Of a stretch of DNA of 64,000 nucleotides, positions 8,225-16,856 are shown in pieces. The notes beneath the pieces were generated by a model. It saw nothing but the letters and a program-made list of their open reading frames with translations. It made no database searches and was not told where the DNA came from. Made by a program: the position numbers and the translations under genes. How positions within the stretch are numbered: position 1 is the stretch's first letter; every line of letters begins with the position of its first letter. Source of the stretch: Pseudomonas sp. LB-090624 (lineage in GTDB: Bacteria; Pseudomonadota; Gammaproteobacteria; Pseudomonadales; Pseudomonadaceae). The stretch is from positions 40,829-104,828 of the forward strand of contig NZ_QJRL01000020.1 in assembly GCF_003205205.1 (NCBI RefSeq). Reading direction: 5' to 3'.

Positions 8225-8938
8225 TCATGGGCACCAGTAGATGTCCAGGGGGGCGTGAAGAAAAGCGCGAATCGGCATTTCGTTAAGGTCGTTGCCAGCC
8301 AGCGCGGCGCGCAGGGTAGCGAGTTTGCCCTGGCCTTGCACGGACAGCGCGGTAAAGGCAGCACTGGCCAGCAGCGAACGGGTCAGCGACAGGCGCTGGT
8401 GCGGCACGCTCGGCGCCAGCAACGGCAGGCAGCGGCGCGGGCTGGCCAGGTCCAGGCCGGCGACCAGATTGGGGCTGCCGGGGAACAGCGAGGCGGTATG
8501 ACCATCGTCACCCATGCCCAGCACCAGCACGTCGATCGGCGGCAGGCCGGCCAAGGCCTGGTCAGCCTTGAGTGCAGCGGCATCCAGGTTATCTGCCTGC
8601 TGGTACAGGCCAACGAAGCGGGCCTTGGCCGCCGCGCCCTTGAGCAGGTGGCGGGCCAGCAGGCCGGCATTGCTGTCGGCGTGCTCCACCGGCACCCAGC
8701 GCTCATCGGCCAGGCTGACAGTGACGTTGGCCCAGTCCAGGTTTTCGCTGGCCAGTTTTTCCAGAAACGGTACCGGGCTGCGGCCACCGGAAAGCACCAC
8801 GCAGGCCTGGCCCTTGGCCGCGATGGCCGCACGCAGGCGCTCGGCCACGTCGTGTGCCAATGTGGCAGCCAGTGACTTGGCATCCGGCAGGCTATGCGCC
8901 TTCGCAGCCGCCGGCAGTTTCAGTTCAGATATCCCCAT
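8225..8938 (-). CDS. pgl: 6-phosphogluconolactonase
   Basis: Hydrolyses 6-phosphogluconolactone made by Zwf into 6-phosphogluconate. It has 237 residues with the family motifs VLSGGRSPVPFLEKLA near the N-terminus, VSLADERWVP, SNAGLLARHLL and VLGMGDDGHTASLFPGSPNL. The ATG at 8938 is chosen because GGGAGG lies about seven nt before it on the minus strand; it overlaps the zwf stop by 14 nt, a sign of translational coupling. An upstream in-frame ATG (8953) has no comparable site. Confidence 0.95.
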   Translation of the reverse strand: MGISELKLPAAAKAHSLPDAKSLAATLAHDVAERLRAAIAAKGQACVVLSGGRSPVPFLEKLASENLDWANVTVSLADERWVPVEHADSNAGLLARHLLKGAAAKARFVGLYQQADNLDAAALKADQALAGLPPIDVLVLGMGDDGHTASLFPGSPNLVAGLDLASPRRCLPLLAPSVPHQRLSLTRSLLASAAFTALSVQGQGKLATLRAALAGNDLNEMPIRAFLHAPLDIYWCP

Positions 8939-10394
8939 ACCACGCCCTCCCATCGCGCGTTATCAGTGCAATCGAGCTCATCGGCCCCCAGGAGCCGGCC
9001 GCGTAAGGCTTGGGCGCATCACCTGCGTTGCGCCAACCGGCAATCAACTGGTCGCACCACTTCCAGGCATACTCGATTTCGTCCTTGCGCACGAACAGGT
9101 TCTGGTTGCCGCGCATCACTTCGAGCAACAAGCGCTCGTAGGCATCCGGAATCCGCGCACTGCGCCAGGTGTCGGAAAAATTCAGCTGTAACGGGCCGCT
9201 GCGCAGTTGCATGCCCTTGTCCAGGCCCTGTTCCTTGGTCATCACCCGCAAAGAAATGCCTTCGTCCGGTTGCAGGCGGATGATCAGCTTGTTACCGATC
9301 TGCAAACGCTGTTCCGGGGCGAAGATGTAATGCGGGGTTTCCTTGAAGTGGATGACGATCTGCGACAGCTTTTGCGGCATGCGCTTGCCGGTCCGCAGGT
9401 AGAACGGTACACCTGACCAGCGCCAGTTGCGGATGTCGGCGCGCAAGGCGACGAAGGTTTCAGTGTCGCTCTGGGCGTTTGCGTTGTCTTCTTCCAGGTA
9501 ACCCGGCACCGGCTTGCCGTCGCTGTAGCCGGCAATGTACTGGCCACGCACCACACGAGTGCTCAGGCCGTCGCCGGTGATCGGTGCCAGTGCCTTGAGC
9601 ACCTTGACCTTCTCGTCGCGGATGGCATCGGCAGACAACTCGCTGGGCGGGTCCATGGCAATCAGGCACAGCAGCTGCAACAGGTGGTTCTGGATCATGT
9701 CGCGCAATTGGCCAGCCTTGTCGAAGTAGCCCCAACGGCCTTCGATACCGACCTTTTCGGCGACGGTGATCTCCACATGGGAGATGGAATTCTGGTTCCA
9801 CTGGGTTTCGAACAGGCTGTTGGCGAAGCGCAGGGCAATCAGGTTCTGCACCGTTTCCTTGCCCAAATAGTGGTCGATGCGGTAGACGCGGCTTTCAGGG
9901 AAGAAGCGCGCCACAGCATCGTTGACCCGTCGCGACGACTCAAGGTCATGACCGATGGGCTTTTCCAGCACCACCCGGGTGCGCGCGGCCAGCCCGGCCT
10001 TTTCGAGGTTTTCACAGATGGCCCCGTACACCGCAGCCGCTGTGGCGAAATAGGCGATCAGCGGCAGTTCGTCTGGCAGCTGCTCGGCCAAGGCCTGGTA
10101 TCCCTCGGGCTGCAGGAAGTCCAGGTGCTGGTAGCTCAGCCTGGCGAGGAATCGGCCCAGGGCGGCGGGTTCGATATCGGCTTCGGGCACATGACGGCGC
10201 AAGTGGGCTTCAATGTGGTCCAGATGCGCCTGCGCGCTGCCAGCTTCGCGGGCCAACGCCAGCAGGCGGGTGTCCGGGTGCAACAGATTGGCCCGGTCAA
10301 GCTGATAAAGCGCAGGAAACAACTTGCGCAATGCCAGATCGCCGAGGGCGCCAAACAGGGCAAAGGTGCAAGGTTCGACACTGATCGCAGCCAT
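8925..10394 (-). CDS. zwf: Glucose-6-phosphate 1-dehydrogenase
   Basis: Oxidises glucose 6-phosphate to 6-phosphogluconolactone, producing NAD(P)H. The 489 residues match the family. The N-terminal coenzyme fold has GALGDLALRKLFPALY (residues about 15-30). The substrate/catalytic motif is RIDHYLGKE, with the conserved histidine pair region downstream. The first gene of zwf-pgl-eda, it diverges from hexR across about 200 bp that contain a HexR-type palindrome. The ATG at 10394 has AGGA about 13 nt upstream. P. putida carries several zwf paralogs; this is the one tied to the ED operon. Confidence 0.97.
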   Translation of the reverse strand: MAAISVEPCTFALFGALGDLALRKLFPALYQLDRANLLHPDTRLLALAREAGSAQAHLDHIEAHLRRHVPEADIEPAALGRFLARLSYQHLDFLQPEGYQALAEQLPDELPLIAYFATAAAVYGAICENLEKAGLAARTRVVLEKPIGHDLESSRRVNDAVARFFPESRVYRIDHYLGKETVQNLIALRFANSLFETQWNQNSISHVEITVAEKVGIEGRWGYFDKAGQLRDMIQNHLLQLLCLIAMDPPSELSADAIRDEKVKVLKALAPITGDGLSTRVVRGQYIAGYSDGKPVPGYLEEDNANAQSDTETFVALRADIRNWRWSGVPFYLRTGKRMPQKLSQIVIHFKETPHYIFAPEQRLQIGNKLIIRLQPDEGISLRVMTKEQGLDKGMQLRSGPLQLNFSDTWRSARIPDAYERLLLEVMRGNQNLFVRKDEIEYAWKWCDQLIAGWRNAGDAPKPYAAGSWGPMSSIALITRDGRAWYGDI

Positions 10395-10457
10395 GATGTT
10401 GGTTCTTTCCTAAAGTTGGTCTAGGAATACCGCTTTCACATACGGTTTTCAAGGGAT

Positions 10458-10480
10458 AATGTAGTAAAAACCACAACATT
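10458..10480. promoter_or_regulatory. Predicted HexR operator between zwf and hexR
   Basis: Half-sites AATGTAGT (10458-10465) and ACAACATT (10473-10480) are inverted, with seven of eight matching, around seven bases. This fits the published P. putida HexR consensus TTGT-N7/8-ACAA with one mismatch (TAGT-N7-ACAA). It lies 64 nt upstream of the zwf start and 117 nt upstream of hexR, so it could serve both divergent promoters. Confidence 0.65.
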
Positions 10481-10596
10481 ACACACAAGTGTTACAGACA
10501 AGTGGTACGTCAACCGCACCGACAGTACGATAGACGACCGTGCAAAAAGCCTGCTGCTCCCACAGCCGGCTGTCTTCCCGACCCAAGGACACACCC

Positions 10597-11469
10597 ATGG
10601 ACCGCGTGCGAAACCTCCTGGAACAGATCCAGGGACGCCTCGACGAGCTGAACAAGGCCGAACGCAAAGTCGCCGAAGTCATCCTGCTCAACCCGCAACA
10701 AGCCACCCGTTTCAGCATCGCCGCCCTGGCCCAGGCGGCCAAGGTCAGCGAGCCGACCGTCAACCGTTTCTGCCGCTCGTTCGGCGTCAGCGGCTACCCG
10801 GAACTCAAGCTGCAACTGGCGCAGAGCCTGGCCAGTGGCGCCGCCTATGTCAGCCGTGCGGTCGAGGCCGACGACGACCCGGCGGCCTACACCCAGAAGA
10901 TCTTCGCCAGCGCCATCGCCTCGCTCGACGGGGCCTGCCAGCAACTCGACCCGGCGCAGGTCAGCCGTGCGGTGGACATGATGATCCAGGCCCGGCAGAT
11001 CCACTTCTTCGGCCTCGGCGCCTCAGCCCCGGTGGCCCTCGACGCGCAGCACAAGTTCTTCCGCTTCAACCTGGCGGTATCGGCGCATGCCGACGTGCTG
11101 ATGCAACGCATGCTGGCCTCGGTGGCCCACACCGGTGACCTGTTCGTGATCATTTCCTACACCGGGCGCACCCGCGAACTGGTCGAAGTGGCGCGCCTGG
11201 CCCGCGAAAACGGTGCCTCGGTGCTGGGCCTGACCGCCGCTGGATCGCCGCTGGCCAACGCCTGCAGCCTGAGCCTGCACATTCCCCTGCCGGAAGACAC
11301 CGACATCTACATGCCAATGACCTCCCGGATCATCCAGTTGACCGTGCTTGATGTACTGGCCACCGGCATGACGTTGCGCCGCGGCGTGGACTTCCAGCCG
11401 CATCTGCGCAAGATCAAGGAAAGCCTCAACGCCAGCCGCTACCCGATCGAGGACGACGAACTCAACTGA
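10597..11469 (+). CDS. hexR: HexR, RpiR-family repressor of glucose catabolism
   Basis: A 290-residue regulator with an N-terminal RpiR helix-turn-helix (about 1-80, with FSIAALAQAAKVSEPTVNRF) and a C-terminal SIS sugar-phosphate domain (about 120-250, with FFGLGASAPVALDAQHKF and VIISYTGRTRELVE). In P. putida HexR binds 2-keto-3-deoxy-6-phosphogluconate and controls zwf-pgl-eda, edd-glk-gltR-gltS and gap. The ATG at 10597 follows AAGGACACACCC; the frame is open upstream to 10540 but without support. Its stop overlaps the convergent mutarotase gene by eight bp. Confidence 0.95.
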   Translation: MDRVRNLLEQIQGRLDELNKAERKVAEVILLNPQQATRFSIAALAQAAKVSEPTVNRFCRSFGVSGYPELKLQLAQSLASGAAYVSRAVEADDDPAAYTQKIFASAIASLDGACQQLDPAQVSRAVDMMIQARQIHFFGLGASAPVALDAQHKFFRFNLAVSAHADVLMQRMLASVAHTGDLFVIISYTGRTRELVEVARLARENGASVLGLTAAGSPLANACSLSLHIPLPEDTDIYMPMTSRIIQLTVLDVLATGMTLRRGVDFQPHLRKIKESLNASRYPIEDDELN

Positions 11470-12316
11470 GCCGGTGCGCCTGCAAGCGCAGGTGGGCACG
11501 CTGCCCCGGTGCCAGGCTCAGCCCCTCGCCACTGCCGCTGGCAGCCTCGACGCAGACAAAGCGCTGCGATTCACGCCCGGTCACGCCCATCAACGGGCGG
11601 TTGCCGGGGTGCCAGACCACCGTGTCGTCGCTGTCACCGGTATCGATGCACAGCTCGCGCTGCCAGGCCGGGTCCTGCAGCTGCACCCGGGGCGTACCCG
11701 GGTAGACCTTCTGGCAGCCACCCTTGAGCTTCAGCGCACCGTCTTCACGGCAGGCCTGGCGGCTGATGCGGTCGTAACCTTCGATATCCTCAAGCCCGGA
11801 TAGCGCTATCTCGGACACGTCACTGATACGCCAGTAGGCCAGCAGCGCATGGCTCAGCTGGCAGGGTTCGCTGTCCTGGTGCTCGGTGCTCAGGCTCAGC
11901 TCCATGCGACTGCCCAGCCGGGCATGCAGGTCGACTTGCCAGTCGCACAGGTCCAGCCGCCACTTCAGGGTCACTCCCTCTTCGTCCTCGCGGCTGTCCA
12001 CCAGCTTCCAGTCCAGTAGCCGCGCCCAGCCATGAGCCGGCCAAAGGTCTTCGCTAGGATGGCGGCCATACCACGGCCAGCACACCGGCACACCCCCACG
12101 GATCGCGCCCACTTGTGGCCACTGCTCGGCACACCACAGCCAGGGCCGCTCCCCGGCCGGTTGAAAGTGCAGCAACTGCGCGCCCTGGCGGCTGAATACC
12201 GCCTGGCAACGAGGGTGGTCGATGATCAGCACATCGCGCTGCTGGTAACGCTCCCACTCGAATGTCGGCCGGGGCCGCTGCGAGGAAAAGAAGCGATGGA
12301 GCGGATGTTCGGGCAT
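11462..12316 (-). CDS. D-hexose-6-phosphate mutarotase (YeaD-like aldose epimerase)
   Basis: A 284-residue protein of the aldose 1-epimerase fold that interconverts the alpha and beta anomers of glucose 6-phosphate. Family features are IRGGVPVCWPWYG near residue 75, the HGWAR motif around residue 95 and a late VCVEAASG. The beta anomer is the substrate of Zwf, so its place in a glucose block is sensible. It converges on hexR, with eight shared bases at the stops. It lies downstream of oprB on the same strand, after a 117-nt gap that includes a short GTAAATTTAC palindrome at 12413-12422. Confidence 0.9.
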   Translation of the reverse strand: MPEHPLHRFFSSQRPRPTFEWERYQQRDVLIIDHPRCQAVFSRQGAQLLHFQPAGERPWLWCAEQWPQVGAIRGGVPVCWPWYGRHPSEDLWPAHGWARLLDWKLVDSREDEEGVTLKWRLDLCDWQVDLHARLGSRMELSLSTEHQDSEPCQLSHALLAYWRISDVSEIALSGLEDIEGYDRISRQACREDGALKLKGGCQKVYPGTPRVQLQDPAWQRELCIDTGDSDDTVVWHPGNRPLMGVTGRESQRFVCVEAASGSGEGLSLAPGQRAHLRLQAHRLS

Positions 12317-12433
12317 GGTTCAGAGCTCTTGTTGTTTGAGATAGCGCTGTCTCGGCCTATCCCCGACAACCACTGCAGGCCAGTGGGTGCCGGGAACCGA
12401 AAATGGATTGGCGTAAATTTACAACAAATGCCC

Positions 12434-13777
12434 TCAGAATGACGACTGAATCTTCAACCCCGCGACCAGCGCGTTGTCCACCTGGTCCACCCCGCCGGGG
12501 CTCTTGATGTACTGCAGGTTGGGCCGCACGGTCAGCCAGTTGGTGACATGAAAGCCGTAGTAGAGCTCGGCGTTGTACTCGGTGCGCTGCAGTGGTACGA
12601 AGCCTGGGTTGTCGTAGTCATCGATGCCGCTCTGGGCATTGAGCAGCTCGGCACGTTTCTTCACGTCGTCATTCACATGAATACGCGCCACGCCGAAGCC
12701 GATGTCGTCCTTGGGCCGGGCGTCGAAGGCCCCTTTGTAGACCAACCCCACCTGCTGGTAGTTATCGACCACGTTGGTGGCCTTGTCGTGCACGGTGAAG
12801 TTGGCGAACAGGCTGAGGCCACGGTTGACGTCACCTGCATGCGCCGTGACTTGCTGCTGCGCCACCACCCACCAGCCGTGCTTGCTGGAGTGCGACTTGA
12901 AGGCTTCGCCGGTCAGCGCCTGCGGGTTGCCGTTGACGTCGTCAAACACATCATCGGCCTTGGCCGTGCTGTAGTAGTAGCCCAAGCGGTACTCGCCCGG
13001 CAGGCCGTTGACCTTGGGTGACCACACCGCCTCTACCGGCAGGATGGCGCCCTTGGTGCCACTGCCGCTGAGCTTGAAGCCGTTGCCGGTTTCCAGGTTG
13101 GACGGGTTCTGCTCGAAGGCGCCAACCTGGACGAAGAATTCCGGGGTAATGTTGTACTTCACCCGCAGCGCCCACTGGCTGACGGGCCAGTTGTACCAGA
13201 TACCGCCCACCCAGTTGCCCACCTGCGAGCCGCAGAAGGCCAGGTTCTGGAAGTCGCAGGGGAAGCTGTTGAAGTCTTCGCCTTCGCCAAAACGGCCGAA
13301 TTTCACGTCCAGCGCGCCGTCGAAGTACTTTTGCTTGATCCACATCTGGGTCAAGCGCCAGGTCTGGCCGCGACCCCACACCTCCTGGACCGAGCTGAAC
13401 TGCCCGGCACGTGGGTCGCTGATACGGTCGTTGGACAGGTTGCGCCCACTGCGCTCGGTGATTGCCAGCTTGAACTCGGCATCGTGCCAGCCAAGGATCT
13501 TCTGCAGGTCCAGGTGGGCGCCAAGCGCGAACTGGTCACTGTAGCGGGCCGTCTTGTCGTCGTTGTAGCCGCCGTGCAGGTTCCCGGCCACCTCACCGAC
13601 GTAATCAAGGGTGAAGTCGTAGCCCTTGTCCAGCAGCTCAGTGCGGGTGCCGCCCCAATCGCCCGTCATCCATTTCGACTCGCTGGAGAATGCCTCGGCA
13701 GCCTGCGCGCCGCTGCTGCCAACGATGGCAAGCAAGGCCAGCGAACCCAATGTCCTGATGCGTTTGCGTTGTTCCAT
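12434..13777 (-). CDS. oprB: OprB carbohydrate-selective outer membrane porin
   Basis: A 447-residue outer membrane beta-barrel with a signal peptide (about 1-26, ending GAQA). It shows alternating amphipathic strands, the early WMTGDWGGTRTELLDKGYDF motif typical of OprB, and a C-terminal phenylalanine (IQSSF) as the barrel-assembly signal. OprB passes glucose and other sugars into the periplasm, where GtsA binds them. It lies 41 nt downstream of gtsD. An A-rich Crc/Hfq-type motif lies about 20 nt before its start, in line with catabolite repression at the translational level. Confidence 0.95.
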   Translation of the reverse strand: MEQRKRIRTLGSLALLAIVGSSGAQAAEAFSSESKWMTGDWGGTRTELLDKGYDFTLDYVGEVAGNLHGGYNDDKTARYSDQFALGAHLDLQKILGWHDAEFKLAITERSGRNLSNDRISDPRAGQFSSVQEVWGRGQTWRLTQMWIKQKYFDGALDVKFGRFGEGEDFNSFPCDFQNLAFCGSQVGNWVGGIWYNWPVSQWALRVKYNITPEFFVQVGAFEQNPSNLETGNGFKLSGSGTKGAILPVEAVWSPKVNGLPGEYRLGYYYSTAKADDVFDDVNGNPQALTGEAFKSHSSKHGWWVVAQQQVTAHAGDVNRGLSLFANFTVHDKATNVVDNYQQVGLVYKGAFDARPKDDIGFGVARIHVNDDVKKRAELLNAQSGIDDYDNPGFVPLQRTEYNAELYYGFHVTNWLTVRPNLQYIKSPGGVDQVDNALVAGLKIQSSF

Positions 13778-13794
13778 CCCTTTGCGTCCTCTTT

Positions 13795-13802
13795 TTCTTA
13801 TT
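13795..13802 (-). promoter_or_regulatory. Crc/Hfq-type A-rich motif before oprB
   Basis: On the minus strand AATAAGAA matches the known Hfq/Crc target pattern AANAANAA and lies just upstream of the oprB ribosome site. It could let Crc/Hfq block translation during growth on preferred carbon sources. Confidence 0.45.
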
Positions 13803-13818
13803 TGATGGTGTAGACGAG

Positions 13819-14973
13819 TTAGCGGCCCTTGAAATGAGCCACGTTGTCCTTTGCGGTTGCGGCAGTGCTGGCCAGGTGCAGCCGCTCGCCGCTGTTTGCG
13901 TCGAACAGCAGCACCCGGGCCGGGTCAAGTTGCAGATTGAGGCTGTCACCGACCTGGCAGGCAACATCCGGCGCCAGGCGGCAGCAAACCTTGGTCTGGT
14001 TGAGGGTGACGAACACCAGCAGGTCCGGCCCGGTGGGTTCGGTGACCTGGACTTCGGCGCGAATGCCCGGCAAACCGTTGCCCTCGGGGGCGCCCAGGGC
14101 AATCTGCTCAGGGCGGATGCCAAGCGTGATCTCGCGCCCATCCAGCTCATCGCTGGCCAGCCCCAAGGGCAGCTCGCAGCGCGCTTGCCCGCTGTCGAGC
14201 AGTGCCAGCAAGCGGCCATCCTGCTGCTTGAGGCGTACCGGAATGAAGTTCATCGGCGGCGAACCGATGAAGCTGGCGACAAACTGGTTGGCCGGGTCGT
14301 TGTAGATCTGCTGCGGGGTACCAAACTGCTGGATGATGCCGTCTTTCATGACCGCCACCTTGTCACCCAGGGTCATCGCCTCGATCTGGTCGTGGGTGAC
14401 GTACACAGTGGTGGTCTTCAGGCGCTGGTGCATCAGTTTCATTTCGGTGCGCATCTCGACCCGCAGCTTGGCGTCGAGGTTGGACAACGGCTCGTCGAAC
14501 AGGTAGATCTTCGGCCGCCGCGCCAGTGCCCGGCCCATGGCCACGCGCTGTTGCTGGCCACCGGACAGCTGCGCCGGCTTGCGCGCCAGCAAGTGCTCGA
14601 TCTGCAGCAGCTTGGCCACCCGCGCCACCTCTTCGTCGATGGCGGCCTGGGGCAGCTTGCGGATCTTCAGGCCAAACTCGATGTTCTCGCGCACGCTCAT
14701 GGTCGGGTACAGCGCGTAGGACTGGAACACCATGGCGATGTCACGGTCCTTGGGGCTCATGCCGCTGACATCCTGTTCGTCGATCAGGATGGCCCCGCCA
14801 GTAATCTGTTCCAGGCCGGCAATGCAGTTCATCAAGGTCGATTTACCGCACCCCGATGGGCCGACCAGGATGAGGAACTCCCCGTCCCTGATCGACAGCT
14901 GGATGTCCTTGAGGGTGTCTGGCAGGCCGCTGCCGTAGGTCTTGTTCACATTGCGCAGTTCGAGCGTTGCCAT
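13819..14973 (-). CDS. gtsD: Sugar ABC transporter ATPase GtsD (MalK/UgpC type)
   Basis: A 384-residue ATPase that powers glucose import by GtsBC. Walker A GPSGCGKST lies at about 38-46, the signature LSGGQQQR near 135, and Walker B IYLFDEPLSNLDA near 155, with the switch VTHDQIEAMTLGD after it. A C-terminal TOBE/MalK regulatory region (from about 240) is present. It starts three nt after the gtsC stop, so it is translated within the gtsABCD operon. Confidence 0.95.
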   Translation of the reverse strand: MATLELRNVNKTYGSGLPDTLKDIQLSIRDGEFLILVGPSGCGKSTLMNCIAGLEQITGGAILIDEQDVSGMSPKDRDIAMVFQSYALYPTMSVRENIEFGLKIRKLPQAAIDEEVARVAKLLQIEHLLARKPAQLSGGQQQRVAMGRALARRPKIYLFDEPLSNLDAKLRVEMRTEMKLMHQRLKTTTVYVTHDQIEAMTLGDKVAVMKDGIIQQFGTPQQIYNDPANQFVASFIGSPPMNFIPVRLKQQDGRLLALLDSGQARCELPLGLASDELDGREITLGIRPEQIALGAPEGNGLPGIRAEVQVTEPTGPDLLVFVTLNQTKVCCRLAPDVACQVGDSLNLQLDPARVLLFDANSGERLHLASTAATAKDNVAHFKGR

Positions 14974-14976
14974 GAC

Positions 14977-15822
14977 TTACCCCTTGACCGCGCCGGCCGT
15001 CAGCCCGCGCACAAAATATTTACCTGCCACCACGTAGACCAGCAGGGTTGGCAGGCCGGCGATCATCGCCGCCGCCATGTCGACGTTGTATTCCTTGGCC
15101 CCGGTGCTGGTGTTGACCAGGTTGTTCAGGGCCACGGTGATCGGTTGTGAGTCGCCGCTGGAGAACACCACGCCGAACAGGAAGTCGTTCCAGATCTGGG
15201 TGAACTGCCAGATCAGGCAGACCATGATGATGGGTGTGGACATCGGCAGGATGATGCAGCGGAAGATGGTGAAGAACCCGGCACCATCCAGGCGTGCAGC
15301 CTTGACCAGCGCATCCGGGATGCTCACGTAGAAGTTGCGGAAAAACAGCGTGGTGAAGGCCAGCCCGTAGACAACGTGCACCAGCACCAGGCCGCTGGTG
15401 GTACTGGCCAGGCCGAGTTTGCCCAGGGTGAACGAGGCCGGCAGCAGTACGGTCTGGAACGGCAGGAAGCAGCCGAACAGCAGCAAGCCGAAGAACAGCT
15501 GTGAGCCACGGAAGCGCCACATCGAAAGCACATAGCCGTTCAGCGCGCCGATGGCGGTGGAGATCAGCACCGCTGGCACGGTGATCATGATCGAGTTCCA
15601 GAAGTAGCCGCTGACCGTACTCCAGGCCTTGACCCAGCCAATGCCGGTGATCACTGCGGGCCAGCTCAGCAGGTTGCCGCTGCTGATGTCTTCCGGGGTC
15701 TTGAAGCTGGTCAGCAGCATCACCACCAACGGCACCAGGTACACCAGTACGGCGATCAGCAATATGGCATGGATGACGATACGGCTGGGGCTGAGAGCCG
15801 GTTTGTCGACAGGGCTATGCAT
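14977..15822 (-). CDS. gtsC: Sugar ABC transporter permease GtsC
   Basis: A 281-residue inner membrane permease of the MalG type with six predicted helices. The EAA loop that docks on the ATPase is IPDALVKAARLDGAGFFTIF (about residues 185-204). The ATG at 15822 overlaps the end of gtsB by eight nt; the longer open frame to 15897 is a gtsB shadow. Forms the glucose channel with GtsB. Confidence 0.94.
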   Translation of the reverse strand: MHSPVDKPALSPSRIVIHAILLIAVLVYLVPLVVMLLTSFKTPEDISSGNLLSWPAVITGIGWVKAWSTVSGYFWNSIMITVPAVLISTAIGALNGYVLSMWRFRGSQLFFGLLLFGCFLPFQTVLLPASFTLGKLGLASTTSGLVLVHVVYGLAFTTLFFRNFYVSIPDALVKAARLDGAGFFTIFRCIILPMSTPIIMVCLIWQFTQIWNDFLFGVVFSSGDSQPITVALNNLVNTSTGAKEYNVDMAAAMIAGLPTLLVYVVAGKYFVRGLTAGAVKG

Positions 15823-16723
15823 GGCGTTTGCTCCGCAGCTCCGAGTACAGGTAAGGCACGAGGATCGCCAGGATCGCCCCGAGCATGAGGATGGCACTGG
15901 CCGAACCCATGCCCATCTGGCCGCGGCTGAAGGTGAACGAGTACATGAACATGGCCGGCAGGTCAGACGAGTAGCCCGGGCCGCCAGCGGTCATCGCCGC
16001 GACCAGGTCGAAGCTCTTGATGGCGATGTGCGAAAGGATCATCAGCGCGCTGAAGAACACTGGGCGCAGGCTGGGCAGCACGACAGTCCAGTAGATGCGC
16101 GGCAAGCTGGCACCGTCGATCTGTGCGGCGCGGATGATCGACTGGTCAACGCCGCGCAGGCCGGCGAGGAACATCGCCATGATAAAGCCCGAGGCCTGCC
16201 ACACGGCGGCGATCACCAGGCAGTACACGACCCGGTCAGGGTCGATCAGCCAATCCAGACGAAAACCCTCCCAGCCCCAGTCGCGCAGCAGCTTGTCCAG
16301 GCCCATGCCGGGGTTGAGCAGCCACTTCCAGGCCGTGCCGGTGACGATCATCGACAGTGCCATGGGGTACAGGTAGATAGTGCGGATGAAGCCCTCGCGA
16401 CGGATGCGCTGGTCGAGCAACACTGCCAGCAGCACGCCAATGGCCAGGCTGATGGCGATGAACAGGCCGCCGAACACCAGCAGGTTCTTGCTGGCGACCC
16501 ACCAGCGATCGTTATCGAACAACCGGGCGTACTGCGCCAGGCCGGCCCATTTGTAGGTGGGCAGGAAGGTCGACGTGGTGAAGGACAGCACGAAGGTCCA
16601 GAGGATGTAGCCGTAGAAGCCCACCAGCACGATGAACATGCTCGGGGCCAGCACCAGTTTGGGTAGCCAGCGCTGTAGCGCGTCCAGGGGTGAGGCCCGC
16701 AGTTGGGCTGTGGTCGTAGTCAT
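15815..16723 (-). CDS. gtsB: Sugar ABC transporter permease GtsB
   Basis: A 302-residue MalF-type permease with six helices and an EAA loop containing GVDQSIIRAAQIDGASLPRI around residue 210. It follows gtsA after 133 nt that contain two facing REP elements, and overlaps gtsC by eight nt. Together with GtsC it forms the inner membrane path for glucose. Confidence 0.94.
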   Translation of the reverse strand: MTTTTAQLRASPLDALQRWLPKLVLAPSMFIVLVGFYGYILWTFVLSFTTSTFLPTYKWAGLAQYARLFDNDRWWVASKNLLVFGGLFIAISLAIGVLLAVLLDQRIRREGFIRTIYLYPMALSMIVTGTAWKWLLNPGMGLDKLLRDWGWEGFRLDWLIDPDRVVYCLVIAAVWQASGFIMAMFLAGLRGVDQSIIRAAQIDGASLPRIYWTVVLPSLRPVFFSALMILSHIAIKSFDLVAAMTAGGPGYSSDLPAMFMYSFTFSRGQMGMGSASAILMLGAILAILVPYLYSELRSKRHA

Positions 16724-16756
16724 GTATCGGATCCCGAGGTAGTGGCGGTGCCACGC

Positions 16757-16853
16757 ACCGCTTCGCGGGCAAGCCCGCTCTCACAGGTCTGGCGTCATGA
16801 CCAGGAACTGTGGTGAGCAGGGCCCATGTGGGAGCGGGCGTGCCCGCGAACAG
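16757..16853. repeat. Pair of inverted REP elements (BIME) between gtsA and gtsB
   Basis: Two REPs in opposite orientation: GCTTCGCGGGCAAGCCCGCT at 16760-16779 and a facing copy with GGGAGCGGGCGTGCCCGCG at 16830-16848. In many binding-protein operons such structures protect the upstream mRNA from 3' decay or reduce downstream transcription, so the solute-binding protein is made in excess. That role is inferred here from position. Confidence 0.75.
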
Positions 16854-16856
16854 CCG

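Noticed and set aside
12413..12422. GTAAATTTAC palindrome upstream of the mutarotase gene
   Set aside because: Only 10 bp, no match to HexR or another known site in this block; chance is plausible.
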